Positions 29,087 to 37,783 of a DNA stretch of 40,415 bases are shown one piece after another. Both the position numbers and the translations under genes were made by a program. Location of the stretch: positions 1-40,415 of the forward strand of contig JADGRB010000014.1 of NCBI GenBank assembly GCA_017881315.1, in the 5' to 3' direction. A model generated the notes under the pieces. It saw only the letters and a list, made by a program, of their open reading frames with translations, was not told the DNA's origin and ran no database searches. The stretch comes from Pseudomonadota bacterium (lineage in GTDB: Bacteria; Myxococcota_A; Polyangia; Fen-1088). Numbering within the stretch: the first letter of the stretch is position 1; every line of letters begins with the position of its first letter.

Positions 29087-31324
29087 TTACTTCGCCGCGA
29101 CCTTGAGCTTGCCGCCACGATCGATGTCCGCGTAGCAGACGGTGCGGTTCCGCCCGCCGTGCTTGGCCGCGTAGAGCGATTGATCGGCACGCGCGATGAT
29201 CTCCGCCTTGTCGCGGGCGTCGTCCGGATAACAGGCGACGCCGATCGAGAGCGTCACCTGAAAGGCCCCCTGCGGCGACGCGAACGACTGCTGCGCGACC
29301 TCCTGGCGAATGCGTTCGGCGAGCTGAAACGCGCCCGCGCGATCGGTCCCCTCGAGGACGATCGTGAACTCCTCACCGCCGTAGCGGGCGACGATGTCGA
29401 TCTTGCGGGCGCTGGCCTTGAGGATCACGGCGACCCGCCGCAGCACCTCGTCGCCGGTGGGGTGGCCGTAGGTGTCGTTGACCTTCTTGAAGTGATCGAT
29501 GTCGGTGAGCAGCAGCGACACCGCGAAGGTGCGCCGATCGGCGCGCCCCAGCATGGCGGTAAAGCGCTCCTGAAAGGTCCGGTGGTTGACCAGGCCCGTG
29601 AGACCGTCGGTGGTGGCCTGCTCCTCGACCACCTCGTACATGCGCGCGTTCTGCATCGAGATGGCGACCTGGTTGGCGATCACGCCCAGCATCTCGCGGC
29701 GGTCGGAGGGGAAGGCGCCCGCGCGTTTGGCGGCCACGGTGAAGGTCCCGATCACTTCGTCCTTGACCAACAACGGCAGGACCAGCAGCGACTCGTGGTC
29801 CTTGATCCGCATCGGGTGCGAGAACAGCGGCACGTCGCGCTCGCGCCATTCACCGCCGGCGGGCAATGCCAGCTTGTTCTTGGCCGCCATCGACGCGAAC
29901 GAAGAGGGATCCTTGTGCGTCGAGCCGAGCAGCGTTTCGGCCAGCTCCCCCACCACGCAGCGGATGGTGTGGCTGCCCCGGCGCGCGTCGTAGGTGGCGA
30001 TGGCGGCCAGGTCGAACTCGCAGACGCCGCGCGCGCCGGTGATGGCGGCGGTGTACACCTCGTCGAGCGTGAGCGCGCGGTTCAGCTCCGCCGAGGCTCG
30101 GTAGAAACGCTCGTGCTCGTCCTTCGAGCGCTCGACCGCCTGGAACACGCGCTCGGATTGCACGACCCGCACCACCTGATCCGCAGCGCTCGCCATGAGC
30201 GCCAGCGCCGCGTCGTCGAAGGGCCGCTCCCCCGCGCGATCGCCGACGAGGACGCCGCGCGCCGCGCGCCCCTCGACCACCGGCACGCCCACGAACGCGC
30301 CCACCGTCGCCGGCCCGCTGTAGTAGGGGAGAAGCGACAGGCGCGGCGCCTCCAGCACGAACGGGCGCATCTCTTTCAGGATCGCGCCCAGCACCCCTTC
30401 GCCCGCGCCGATCGCCCCCTCCACCACGTGCGTCGACTCGGTGCAGAGCTCCTTGACCTTGAGCCGCTCGCCGCTCTCGTCGAGCCAGAGCAGCGCGCAG
30501 GTCTGCAGCTCCAGCGCCGACCGCAGCAGATCGAGATTGTAATAGAGCTGCTGGTGGATGGTCTGGATCGATCCTGCAGAGAGCTTCTCCTGCTCCTCGG
30601 CTCGGCTACGCACGCGGCTCTCGTGCGAAAGCGCGGTCGAGATCAGCCGGAAATCGCGGGCCTCCTCGCGCATCGCCGCCACCTCGCCCTCGAGGTGCCG
30701 GCGGCGCTCGCGGCGCTGGCGGGCCACCTCGGCGTGCAGGAACACCACGTTCAGCAGGGCAAACACCGCGATGAACCCGACGTGGCCCGGGAAGGCCGCC
30801 GCCGCTTCCGGCGTGGCCGTCGGCCCGAACGAGAGCACCGCCTCGAACCCGATCGCGGCCCCCGCCAGCGGCAGCCCCACCGCCAGCCGGTGGAACGTCA
30901 CCAGGAAGCTGACCACCGCGTAGACCAGCGGATAGATCGACGACACCACGCCGCCCGAAAACGCGAGCAGCAGGTAGACCGTCGTGAGCAGGAGCAGGCC
31001 GACCTCCGCGTCGGAGATCGCCTCGCGGCGCGGCGTGCGACGGCGCTCCGCGATCCGCACGCGCGCCGAGATCTTGTAGGCCAGCAAGAGCGTGAGCACC
31101 GCCGCGGCGGCCACCCGCCGCAGATCCGCCCCCGGCAACCGCAGATCCGGGAACCACCCCCGCCAGAACAGAAACAGGAACGCGGTGCAGACGCCGAAGG
31201 CCAGCACGGCCCGGAACACCCGGCCGACGTGGTAACCGATTCGTTCGGCCAGCGGCGCCCCGCGCAGCGTGCCATCGCGCAACGCCCGCCGGACCCGCGC
31301 GCGACTGCGCCGCATCTCCTTCAT
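29087..31324 (-). CDS. Membrane-anchored GAF-GAF-GGDEF diguanylate cyclase
   Basis: N-terminal TM helices; GAF-like segments; TDIDHFKKVNDTYGHPTGDEVLRRVAV, IVARYGGEEFTIVLEG; C-term ADQSLYAAKHGGRNRT. Confidence 0.94.
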   Translation of the reverse strand: MKEMRRSRARVRRALRDGTLRGAPLAERIGYHVGRVFRAVLAFGVCTAFLFLFWRGWFPDLRLPGADLRRVAAAAVLTLLLAYKISARVRIAERRRTPRREAISDAEVGLLLLTTVYLLLAFSGGVVSSIYPLVYAVVSFLVTFHRLAVGLPLAGAAIGFEAVLSFGPTATPEAAAAFPGHVGFIAVFALLNVVFLHAEVARQRRERRRHLEGEVAAMREEARDFRLISTALSHESRVRSRAEEQEKLSAGSIQTIHQQLYYNLDLLRSALELQTCALLWLDESGERLKVKELCTESTHVVEGAIGAGEGVLGAILKEMRPFVLEAPRLSLLPYYSGPATVGAFVGVPVVEGRAARGVLVGDRAGERPFDDAALALMASAADQVVRVVQSERVFQAVERSKDEHERFYRASAELNRALTLDEVYTAAITGARGVCEFDLAAIATYDARRGSHTIRCVVGELAETLLGSTHKDPSSFASMAAKNKLALPAGGEWRERDVPLFSHPMRIKDHESLLVLPLLVKDEVIGTFTVAAKRAGAFPSDRREMLGVIANQVAISMQNARMYEVVEEQATTDGLTGLVNHRTFQERFTAMLGRADRRTFAVSLLLTDIDHFKKVNDTYGHPTGDEVLRRVAVILKASARKIDIVARYGGEEFTIVLEGTDRAGAFQLAERIRQEVAQQSFASPQGAFQVTLSIGVACYPDDARDKAEIIARADQSLYAAKHGGRNRTVCYADIDRGGKLKVAAK

Positions 31325-31623
31325 GGCCGTTTCGAGAGATCGACGACGATCTCACCCGGCCGCACCCAACCGAGCTCCGCGCGCGCGACGCGCTCGATCG
31401 CAGACGGGTCGTCGCGCAGCGCCTCGGCTTGTCGGGTCAACCGTTCATTCTCCGCGGTCAGCTCGCGGTTGCGGGCGTGCAGCGACGCCAGATCGCGCCG
31501 CAACGCGATGGTCCGGGCGAAGCCCGATCGCGCGTAGAGGTGGTAAGGAACATAGGCGAGGACGAACGCCACCACCGCAGCGGCGCCCAGCCGCCCCGCC
31601 CAAGTCTTGGTCTCCCGGCGCAT
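31321..31623 (-). CDS. FtsB/DivIC-type septum formation initiator protein
   Basis: MRRETKTWAGRLGAAAVVAFVLAYVPYHLYARSGFARTIALRRDLASLHARNRELTAENERLTRQAEALRDDPSAIERVARAELGWVRPGEIVVDL. Confidence 0.87.
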   Translation of the reverse strand: MRRETKTWAGRLGAAAVVAFVLAYVPYHLYARSGFARTIALRRDLASLHARNRELTAENERLTRQAEALRDDPSAIERVARAELGWVRPGEIVVDLSKRP

Positions 31624-31730
31624 GCGAGCTTCCCGCAAGGCCAGTATCCGACCGGAGTGGGAGCCCGTCCATTTTCCTGCCCCCACCGCCCCACCCTGCG
31701 CCCCGCCCGCGTCCACCCCGAGCGCCCACG

Positions 31731-31761
31731 AAAAAACCGACGCCCCCGGGGGGAGCGTCGG
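31731..31761 (-). terminator. Rho-independent terminator for the minus-strand small-gene cluster
   Basis: Read on minus: ccgacgctccccccgggggcgtcgg followed by tttttt; stem 31737-31743/31755-31761; located 20 bp past the YtxH-like stop. Confidence 0.85.
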
Positions 31762-31780
31762 TCATCGAAGAAGCCAGGAG

Positions 31781-32062
31781 CTACGCAGGTTTGTTGGCGC
31801 TGGCCGATTCGCGGCCCGACACCGACTTCACCGCCTCGTTGAGAGCCTCCGGTGCGCCCCGGAGCCGATCGCGGATGTCCTCCCGAAGCTCGCGGCCCGG
31901 TTTGGGCGCCAGCATCAGCGCGATCCCCGCGCCGACCAGCAGCCCGACGCCGAAGGTGCCGAGCGTTCCCGCCAACCACGCCCCGGTCGAGCTCTTGGTC
32001 TCGAGCCCTAAGAGCCCGAGGATTTCGTCTTTGTCGAGATTCTTGATGTCCTTGAGATTCAT
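31781..32062 (-). CDS. YtxH-like small membrane protein
   Basis: WLAGTLGTFGVGLLVGAGIALMLAPKPGRELREDIRDRL; upstream aggaggc SD supports start at 32062. Confidence 0.85.
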   Translation of the reverse strand: MNLKDIKNLDKDEILGLLGLETKSSTGAWLAGTLGTFGVGLLVGAGIALMLAPKPGRELREDIRDRLRGAPEALNEAVKSVSGRESASANKPA

Positions 32063-32085
32063 CGGAATGCCTCCTGTGTTCACGT

Positions 32086-32490
32086 TCACTTAGCGGCCTT
32101 GTGGCCCTTACCCGTTCCACGTCCTACGCCGCTGTCTCCATCGGCCAGCACCGTGGCCAGCCCCGCGATCTGATCTTTGAGCAGCGGGACCAACGCCAAC
32201 CGCACGCCGATCCGCAGGCCCAGCCGCACGATCCGCGAGGTCAGCGGCGTGAAGATGCCGCCCCCGATCACGTACCCCAGCCCCAGCGCCGCCGCGACCG
32301 AGCCGTAAGGCCGACGCTTGACGCGCCCTTTTATGTCGATGGCGTCCGTGAGATCCGAAAAGGCGCCACGCGTCTGCGTCCACGCCTCTTGCGCCGAATC
32401 GCTGACCCGATCGACCCGCTGGCCGATCGTGTGAACGCCGTCATTTTCGGTCGCTCGCCCATTGGGCGGATTCTTTTCCGGGGTGTGCAT
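32086..32490 (-). CDS. Small membrane-associated hypothetical protein
   Basis: MHTPEKNPPNGRATENDGVHTIGQRVDRV...; hydrophobic YGSVAAALGLGYVIGGGIFTPL; SD aagggag upstream of 32490. Confidence 0.72.
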   Translation of the reverse strand: MHTPEKNPPNGRATENDGVHTIGQRVDRVSDSAQEAWTQTRGAFSDLTDAIDIKGRVKRRPYGSVAAALGLGYVIGGGIFTPLTSRIVRLGLRIGVRLALVPLLKDQIAGLATVLADGDSGVGRGTGKGHKAAK

Positions 32491-32519
32491 TGGTTTTCTC
32501 CCTTTGTCCGTGGGCCGCT

Positions 32520-32717
32520 TCACACCCGGCGGGCGATCTTGCCGATGAGGAAGCCGAGCGCGACCGCGCCCACCAGGCAGGTTCCGGGGTTTTCCTTGAT
32601 GTAGTCGATCGCCTTGTCGTTCAGCGATGTCAGCCGTCGTTTGGCGTCCTCGATCTGCGGCCGAACCCGGTCGCCGATCTCACGCGCGGTTGCTTCGATC
32701 TGATCCGTCATTTCCAT
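32520..32717 (-). CDS. DUF883/YqjD-ElaB-like small membrane-anchored protein
   Basis: MEMTDQIEATAREIGDRVRPQIEDAKRRLTSLNDKAIDYIKENPGTCLVGAVALGFLIGKIARRV; SD gaggagag. Confidence 0.8.
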   Translation of the reverse strand: MEMTDQIEATAREIGDRVRPQIEDAKRRLTSLNDKAIDYIKENPGTCLVGAVALGFLIGKIARRV

Positions 32718-32750
32718 GGCTCTCTCCTCGGTTTTTTTGTATGCACCGCG

Positions 32751-32951
32751 CTACCGCCGGTTCCCGAACCAAAACCCCACCACGAACGCCGCGCCCAGAA
32801 AGGTCCCCGGCCGGCGCGCGAACCAGTTTCGCCAGTTGGTCTGACGCACGACCTCGTCGCGCAACGCGACCACCGACAGAGCCACCCGCTCGCGGGTGCG
32901 CTCGACCTCCGCCTCGGCGCGTGCCAGCTCGTCGATGTTGTTGGTAGTCAT
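32751..32951 (-). CDS. Small DUF3618-like protein with C-terminal TM
   Basis: MTTNNIDELARAEAEVERTRERVALSVVALRDEVVRQTNWRNWFARRPGTFLGAAFVVGFWFGNRR; alternative GTG start at 32969. Confidence 0.65.
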   Translation of the reverse strand: MTTNNIDELARAEAEVERTRERVALSVVALRDEVVRQTNWRNWFARRPGTFLGAAFVVGFWFGNRR

Positions 32952-32976
32952 GGGCGTTCTCTTGGTCACGTGGTCG

Positions 32977-33396
32977 TCAGGGGGCCGTCAAGGCGTTCGA
33001 GCGGGCGGCCTGGCCCAGCGCGCTCACGCTGCGAGCGGCCTCCATCCCAGATTCGGGCAGAATTCGGGTCTGCTGCACCTTCCGGAGGGCGTAGACCAGT
33101 CCCACCACGCCGGCGATCAAGTTCGGCGCGGCCACGAACACGAAGGCCAGCGGGGCGCCGACCAAGGTCGCCAGCGCTAACCCCGCCGCCGTGCAGGCGA
33201 AGGCATAGCCTAACACCAGCACGATCGCGGCCACCGCGAGGACCGCCACCCCGCGGCCGTAGCTCTTGGCCTCGGCGACCAGCTCGATTCGAGCCAGCTT
33301 GACGTGATCCGAGACGAGCTGGCCGAGGCCATCCGCCGTCTCCTTGAGGCGGGCAACGATCCCGTCCCCCTCATCCCTCGGTTGCAACCGCGTCAT
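32977..33396 (-). CDS. Phage holin family / YqjE-like (DUF1469) membrane protein
   Basis: GIVARLKETADGLGQLVSDHVKLARIELVAEAKSYGRGVAVLAVAAIVLVLGYAFACTAAGLALATLVGAPLAFVFVAAPNLIAGVVGLVYAL. Confidence 0.85.
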   Translation of the reverse strand: MTRLQPRDEGDGIVARLKETADGLGQLVSDHVKLARIELVAEAKSYGRGVAVLAVAAIVLVLGYAFACTAAGLALATLVGAPLAFVFVAAPNLIAGVVGLVYALRKVQQTRILPESGMEAARSVSALGQAARSNALTAP

Positions 33397-33459
33397 CACG
33401 GTACCGAGTTTAAGCACGAGCGGTGTCCGCGCAAGCACCCCTGGGGCTCGACTTCCGGC

Positions 33460-34083
33460 CTATCGAAGGAAGGTGTCGAGCGGGGCGGGGCAGAGCTCGC
33501 GGAGCTTGCAGCCGCGGCAGGCCGCGCCGCGCCAAATGCGGTCGAACATCTCTTGCGCGCGATCGAGCAGGCCGTCGTCGGCCCCGGCAAATCCCAGCTC
33601 GAAGTTGCGCCGCCCCTCCCCTTTCGCTCCCAGGCCCGCCCCGGTCCAGTTGGCGCTGCCGACATAGACGAAGGCGCCGTCGACGATCACCGTCTTGAAG
33701 TGGACGCGCGGGCAGGCGCGGAGGTCCAGCGCCTGTTTGAGGCGTGCGGACTTGGTGAGGCGGGCCAGGGTGGCCCGGAAGGCGCGCGAGGGCGGAGAAG
33801 CATGCAGAATCCGCAGCTCGACCCCGCGCCCGGCCAGATCGTCGAACACCTCCAAAATGGACCGATAGACGGACCGAGAGGCGCCGCCCCGGCCCGCGGT
33901 GCGCGCGGTGCGCCGTCGCCCGGGAACCGCCCGATGGTCCTCGACCATCAGCTCTTTGAGGTTGGCGGTGGCGATCCAGACGCTGCGGCGCGCCTCCATC
34001 GCGGCGCGCACCACCCGTTCGTAGTGGCCGCGACCCCCGACCAGCTCGAGCGCAAACGAGCGCGCGGGCTCGACGAAGTCCAC
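33460..34083 (-). CDS. Phospholipase D-like protein with a single canonical HKD motif
   Basis: VHFKTVIVDGAFVYVGSANWTGAGLGAKGEGRRNFELGF; C-terminal CRGCKLRELCP. Confidence 0.85.
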   Translation of the reverse strand: MDFVEPARSFALELVGGRGHYERVVRAAMEARRSVWIATANLKELMVEDHRAVPGRRRTARTAGRGGASRSVYRSILEVFDDLAGRGVELRILHASPPSRAFRATLARLTKSARLKQALDLRACPRVHFKTVIVDGAFVYVGSANWTGAGLGAKGEGRRNFELGFAGADDGLLDRAQEMFDRIWRGAACRGCKLRELCPAPLDTFLR

Positions 34084-34089
34084 GGGCCG

Positions 34090-35568
34090 CTAACCCCCTT
34101 CGTCGTTGGCCGGCGAGAGGGCCAGCGCGAGCGAAGGCTGGGGAAGCGGATGCGGGCGCGCACGCCGCTCGACGGGATTGGCGCTCGCGGCGCGCACGTC
34201 GATCTCGTCGATCTCGACCAGCTCTTTCTTCCCGCGCGCGTCCAGCGCCTCGAGGCGACGGGCCGAAACCGTTACCCGGCCGTTGAATGAGCTGAGCGCC
34301 TGGTTGAAGTGCTTGACCGACTGATTGAGCGAGCCGCCGAGCTCCGCGAAGTACTCCAGCACGGTGGCGATCCGCCCGTGCAGGTTGCGCCCCTCGTCGC
34401 TGATCTTCTGCGCGTTCTCGGCCAGGCGCTCTTCGCGCCAGCCGCAGCTGGTCGTCAGCAACAGTCCGAGCAGCGTGGTGGGCGTCGCGATCAGCACCCG
34501 CTGCGCCACCCCTTCCTCGATCAACCCCGGCATCTGTTCGAGCGCCACGTCGTAAAACGACTCGCCCGGCAGGAACATCACCACGAACTCGGTCGACCCG
34601 GCGAACCCTTCCCAGTAGCTCTTCGCGGAGAGCTTGCGGATGTGAGCCTGGACCTGCGTCGCGTGGTGGCGCAGCTTGGCCGCCCGCGCCTCCTCGTCGC
34701 TGGTTTCGAGCGCCTCGAGATAGGCGCCGAGCGGCGCCTTGGCGTCGACCACGATGTTGCGGCCACCCGGCAACCGGACCACCATGTCGGGGCGCAACCG
34801 TCCGTCCTCGCCGAGCGCGGTGACCTGCTGTTCGAAGTCGCAGTGCTCGAGCATGCCGGCCAGCTCCACCACGCGCCGCAGCTGCATCTCACCCCAGCGT
34901 CCCCGCACCGACGGCGTCTTGAGCGCGCTCACCAGGTTGCCGGTCGCGTCCCGCAGCTTCTCCTGCGTCTCCGAGATCGTCTGCATCTGCTGGCGAAGCG
35001 CGCCGTACGCGGTGCCGCGCTCGCGCTCCATCGCGCGCACCTGCTCGTCCACTTTTTCCAGGGAGGCGCGCACCGGCCCCACCATCCCCTCGATCGCCTT
35101 GTGCTGCGCCAGCTGTCGCGCCTCCAGCTCGACGGAGGTCTCTTTCCGAACCGCCCCGAAGCGCTCGGTCGCCAGCGCCAGAAAGTCCTCCTGGCTCGCG
35201 CGCAACGCCTCCCCCGCCAGCGCCTGGAAGGTGTCGCCCAGCTGAACCTTGGCCCCCTCGAGCAACGTGCGCTGCTCGTCCAGGCTGCGCGACAACCCCT
35301 CCGCCCGCTCCGCTTCCGTGGCCCGCTGGCTTTCGACCTGCCGGAGCGCCGCCTCCAGCGCGTTGGCCCGCCCTTCCGCCTGCCGCGCCTGCTCCCCCAG
35401 CGTCTCCGCCCGGGCGGCCGAAGCGCTGGCCCGGGTCGCGGACTCGCGAACCGCGACCTCGGCAAACGCTCGCCCGCGCGCCGCCGCGAGCAGCCAGGCG
35501 ACCGCGCCCATCGTTAGACCACCGATCAAGAACGCCGACGCGCCGACCGCCAGCCAGGATTGCTCCAT
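34090..35568 (-). CDS. rmuC: DNA recombination protein RmuC
   Basis: N-terminal TM, long coiled coil, TPSVRGRWGEMQLRRVVELAGMLEHCDFEQQ; RPDMVVRLPGGRNIVVDAKAPLGAYLEA; TPTTLLGLLLTTSCGWREERLAENAQKI. Confidence 0.94.
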   Translation of the reverse strand: MEQSWLAVGASAFLIGGLTMGAVAWLLAAARGRAFAEVAVRESATRASASAARAETLGEQARQAEGRANALEAALRQVESQRATEAERAEGLSRSLDEQRTLLEGAKVQLGDTFQALAGEALRASQEDFLALATERFGAVRKETSVELEARQLAQHKAIEGMVGPVRASLEKVDEQVRAMERERGTAYGALRQQMQTISETQEKLRDATGNLVSALKTPSVRGRWGEMQLRRVVELAGMLEHCDFEQQVTALGEDGRLRPDMVVRLPGGRNIVVDAKAPLGAYLEALETSDEEARAAKLRHHATQVQAHIRKLSAKSYWEGFAGSTEFVVMFLPGESFYDVALEQMPGLIEEGVAQRVLIATPTTLLGLLLTTSCGWREERLAENAQKISDEGRNLHGRIATVLEYFAELGGSLNQSVKHFNQALSSFNGRVTVSARRLEALDARGKKELVEIDEIDVRAASANPVERRARPHPLPQPSLALALSPANDEGG

Positions 35569-35665
35569 GGCCCGATACTATCCACCCGTTCAGGTCAGGG
35601 CAAGAAAAGCGGGCTGCCGGTCCCGCCGGTCAGGAAAACCGGGTCTGGGCGCGGCGCGGCGCCAA

Positions 35666-35683
35666 TTTCAATTTTTTTTGAAA
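35666..35683. promoter_or_regulatory. AT-rich inverted repeat (TTTCAA/TTGAAA with T tract) between rmuC and fni
   Basis: tttcaattttttttgaaa, a rare AT island in a high-GC window; function not determined. Confidence 0.35.
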
Positions 35684-35697
35684 AAACTAATGGCCGC

Positions 35698-35727
35698 TTG
35701 CCGCTCCGGGCGCAAAGGTTCTATACG
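35698..35727 (+). promoter_or_regulatory. Putative sigma70-type promoter of the mevalonate operon
   Basis: TTGCCG (35698-35703), 18-nt spacer, TATACG (35722-35727), ATG at 35739. Confidence 0.4.
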
Positions 35728-35738
35728 AAAGGGCTGGC

Positions 35739-36806
35739 ATGGCGGAAGGCGGTATCAGTCAGCGCAAGGCCGAACATCTGTCGATCGCCGCTTCGGGCGC
35801 GGCGGACTTTCACCGGCCGACCCTGCTCGACGAGGTGCACCTTTTGCACTGTTCGTTGCCCGAGCGCGCGGCGGCCGACGTCGATCTGTCGACCCAGCTG
35901 CTCGGGCGCACGATCCGCGCGCCGCTGATGGTGACGGGGATGACCGGCGGAACGCCGGCCGCCGGGGAGATCAACCGCGCGCTGGCGACGGCGGCCGCGG
36001 CACACGGGATCCCGTTCGGCCTCGGAAGCCAGCGGGCGATGCTCCTTCACCCGGAGCTCGCGCCCACCTATCAGGTGCGCAGCGCCGCGCCCGACGTCTA
36101 CCTGTTCGCCAATCTCGGCGTCATCCAGCTCGCCGCGCTGTCGACGGCCGCCGTGCGCGAGATCGTGAAGAAGGTCGAGGCCGACGCGCTCTGCATCCAT
36201 CTGAACCCGGCCCAGGAGATGGCGCAGCCGGGCGGCGATCGCGACTTCCGCGGCGCGCTGGATGCCGTCGCACGGGTGACGGCGGAGCTCGGGCAACCCG
36301 TCATGATCAAGGAGACCGGGTGCGGGATCTCGCCCGCGGTCGCGCGACGTCTGGTCGCGGTCGGCGTGCGGGCGATCGACGTCTCGGGCGGCGGCGGCAC
36401 CTCCTGGACGGCCGTGGAATCCCAGCGCGCGCAGGGCGCCGAGAAGGTCCGCGGGCAGGAGCTGTGGGACTGGGGGATCCCGACGGCAGCGGCGGTCGCC
36501 TGGCTGGCCGCCGAGGGGCTGCCGGCGGCCGGCATCGACGTCGTCGCGTCGGGGGGAATTCGGACCGGCCTCGACGTGGCGCGGGCGCTGGCGCTCGGCG
36601 CGCGCCTCTGCGGCCTCGCGCAACCGGCGCTGAGGGCGGTTCAGGACCACGGACCTGGCGGGGCCGCGGCCTATCTCGGCCAGGTCATCGACGGGCTGCG
36701 TGCGGCGGCGCTGCTGACGGGTGTCGCGCGGGCGAGCGAGCTCGCGACGGCGCCCCGGGTGATCACCGGCGAGCTGGCCGGCTGGCTCGCGCAGAGGCCG
36801 CGATGA
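35739..36806 (+). CDS. fni: Type 2 isopentenyl-diphosphate delta-isomerase
   Basis: [91 protein letters not shown]-type motif; [20 protein letters not shown]. Confidence 0.96.
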   Translation: MAEGGISQRKAEHLSIAASGAADFHRPTLLDEVHLLHCSLPERAAADVDLSTQLLGRTIRAPLMVTGMTGGTPAAGEINRALATAAAAHGIPFGLGSQRAMLLHPELAPTYQVRSAAPDVYLFANLGVIQLAALSTAAVREIVKKVEADALCIHLNPAQEMAQPGGDRDFRGALDAVARVTAELGQPVMIKETGCGISPAVARRLVAVGVRAIDVSGGGGTSWTAVESQRAQGAEKVRGQELWDWGIPTAAAVAWLAAEGLPAAGIDVVASGGIRTGLDVARALALGARLCGLAQPALRAVQDHGPGGAAAYLGQVIDGLRAAALLTGVARASELATAPRVITGELAGWLAQRPR

Positions 36807-37783
36807 TCTCGGTGGAGGCCGATCGGCAGACGGCGGATGGGGAGCCGGGTCCCGTCCTCGGCCACGGCTTTGGCCACGGCAAGGTGATCCTGGTCGGCGA
36901 GCACGCCGTCGTCTATGGCCACGCGGCGCTCGCGGTCGGCATCTCCACCGGAATCTCGGTGGAAGCGCGGACCGGCGCCGGGCGGCTGCAAGTGCCGGCC
37001 TGGAAGCTCCAGGCGACCACCGGCGACGACACGCCGGTCGGGCGTGCCCTGACGGCGATCCTGGGGCGCCTGGAGGCGCCCGGTCTGGACTTCCTGGCCG
37101 ACGCGCAGATTCCCTCACGCGCGGGACTGGGCAGCTCGGCGGCGCTGGCGGTCGCCATCGCGCGCGCGGCCGCCGCAGCGACGGGACGCGCGAGCGCCAC
37201 CGACACGATCGACGCCGCCGTCGCGGAGGCGGAGGCGATCTTCCACGGCGATCCGTCGGGCATCGACGCGGCGGCCGCCAAGAGCGGCGCGGCCGGGACC
37301 TTCACGCGCGCCGATGGCTGGCGTCCGGTGCCCGTGCTGCAGGCGATGAGCCTCTGCATCGGCCTCTCGGGCCGACCGCGCGACACCGCGGCGCAGGTCG
37401 CGGCGGTGCGGCGCCTGCGCGAGCGCCTGCCGACCACCGGCGAGGTGCTGGCCCTGCTCGGACGGCTGGCGAACGACGCCAGCTCCGCGCTCGCGAAGGG
37501 CGACGTCGACGGTCTGGGGCGGATTCTCGATGCCGCGCACGGCCTGCTGGCGGCGCTGCGGCTGTCCTCGCCGGAGCTGGAGGTTCTGGTGCATGCGGCG
37601 CGCGCGGCCGGCGCGGTCGGCGCCAAGCTGACCGGGGCCGGCGGGGGCGGCGCGGTGATCGCGCTGGCCCCCGGGCACGAGCGCGACGTGCTGGCCCGCT
37701 GGCGCGCCGCGGGCTACGAGGGGTTCGTGGCGCAGATCGCGGCGGCGCCGGGCGGACGCGCGGCGACGGACGGGCGAGCATGA
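36803..37783 (+). CDS. mvk: Mevalonate kinase
   Basis: [81 protein letters not shown] overlaps fni stop. Confidence 0.95.
   Translation: MISVEADRQTADGEPGPVLGHGFGHGKVILVGEHAVVYGHAALAVGISTGISVEARTGAGRLQVPAWKLQATTGDDTPVGRALTAILGRLEAPGLDFLADAQIPSRAGLGSSAALAVAIARAAAAATGRASATDTIDAAVAEAEAIFHGDPSGIDAAAAKSGAAGTFTRADGWRPVPVLQAMSLCIGLSGRPRDTAAQVAAVRRLRERLPTTGEVLALLGRLANDASSALAKGDVDGLGRILDAAHGLLAALRLSSPELEVLVHAARAAGAVGAKLTGAGGGGAVIALAPGHERDVLARWRAAGYEGFVAQIAAAPGGRAATDGRA

Noticed and set aside
29033-31537. 834-aa plus-strand ORF
   Set aside because: Antisense to the GAF-GGDEF gene; Arg/His/Asp-rich shadow ORF.
35249-36802. Upstream extension of the mevalonate kinase ORF (35249-37783)
   Set aside because: Covers rmuC antisense and fni out of frame; true start is ATG 36803 overlapping the fni stop.
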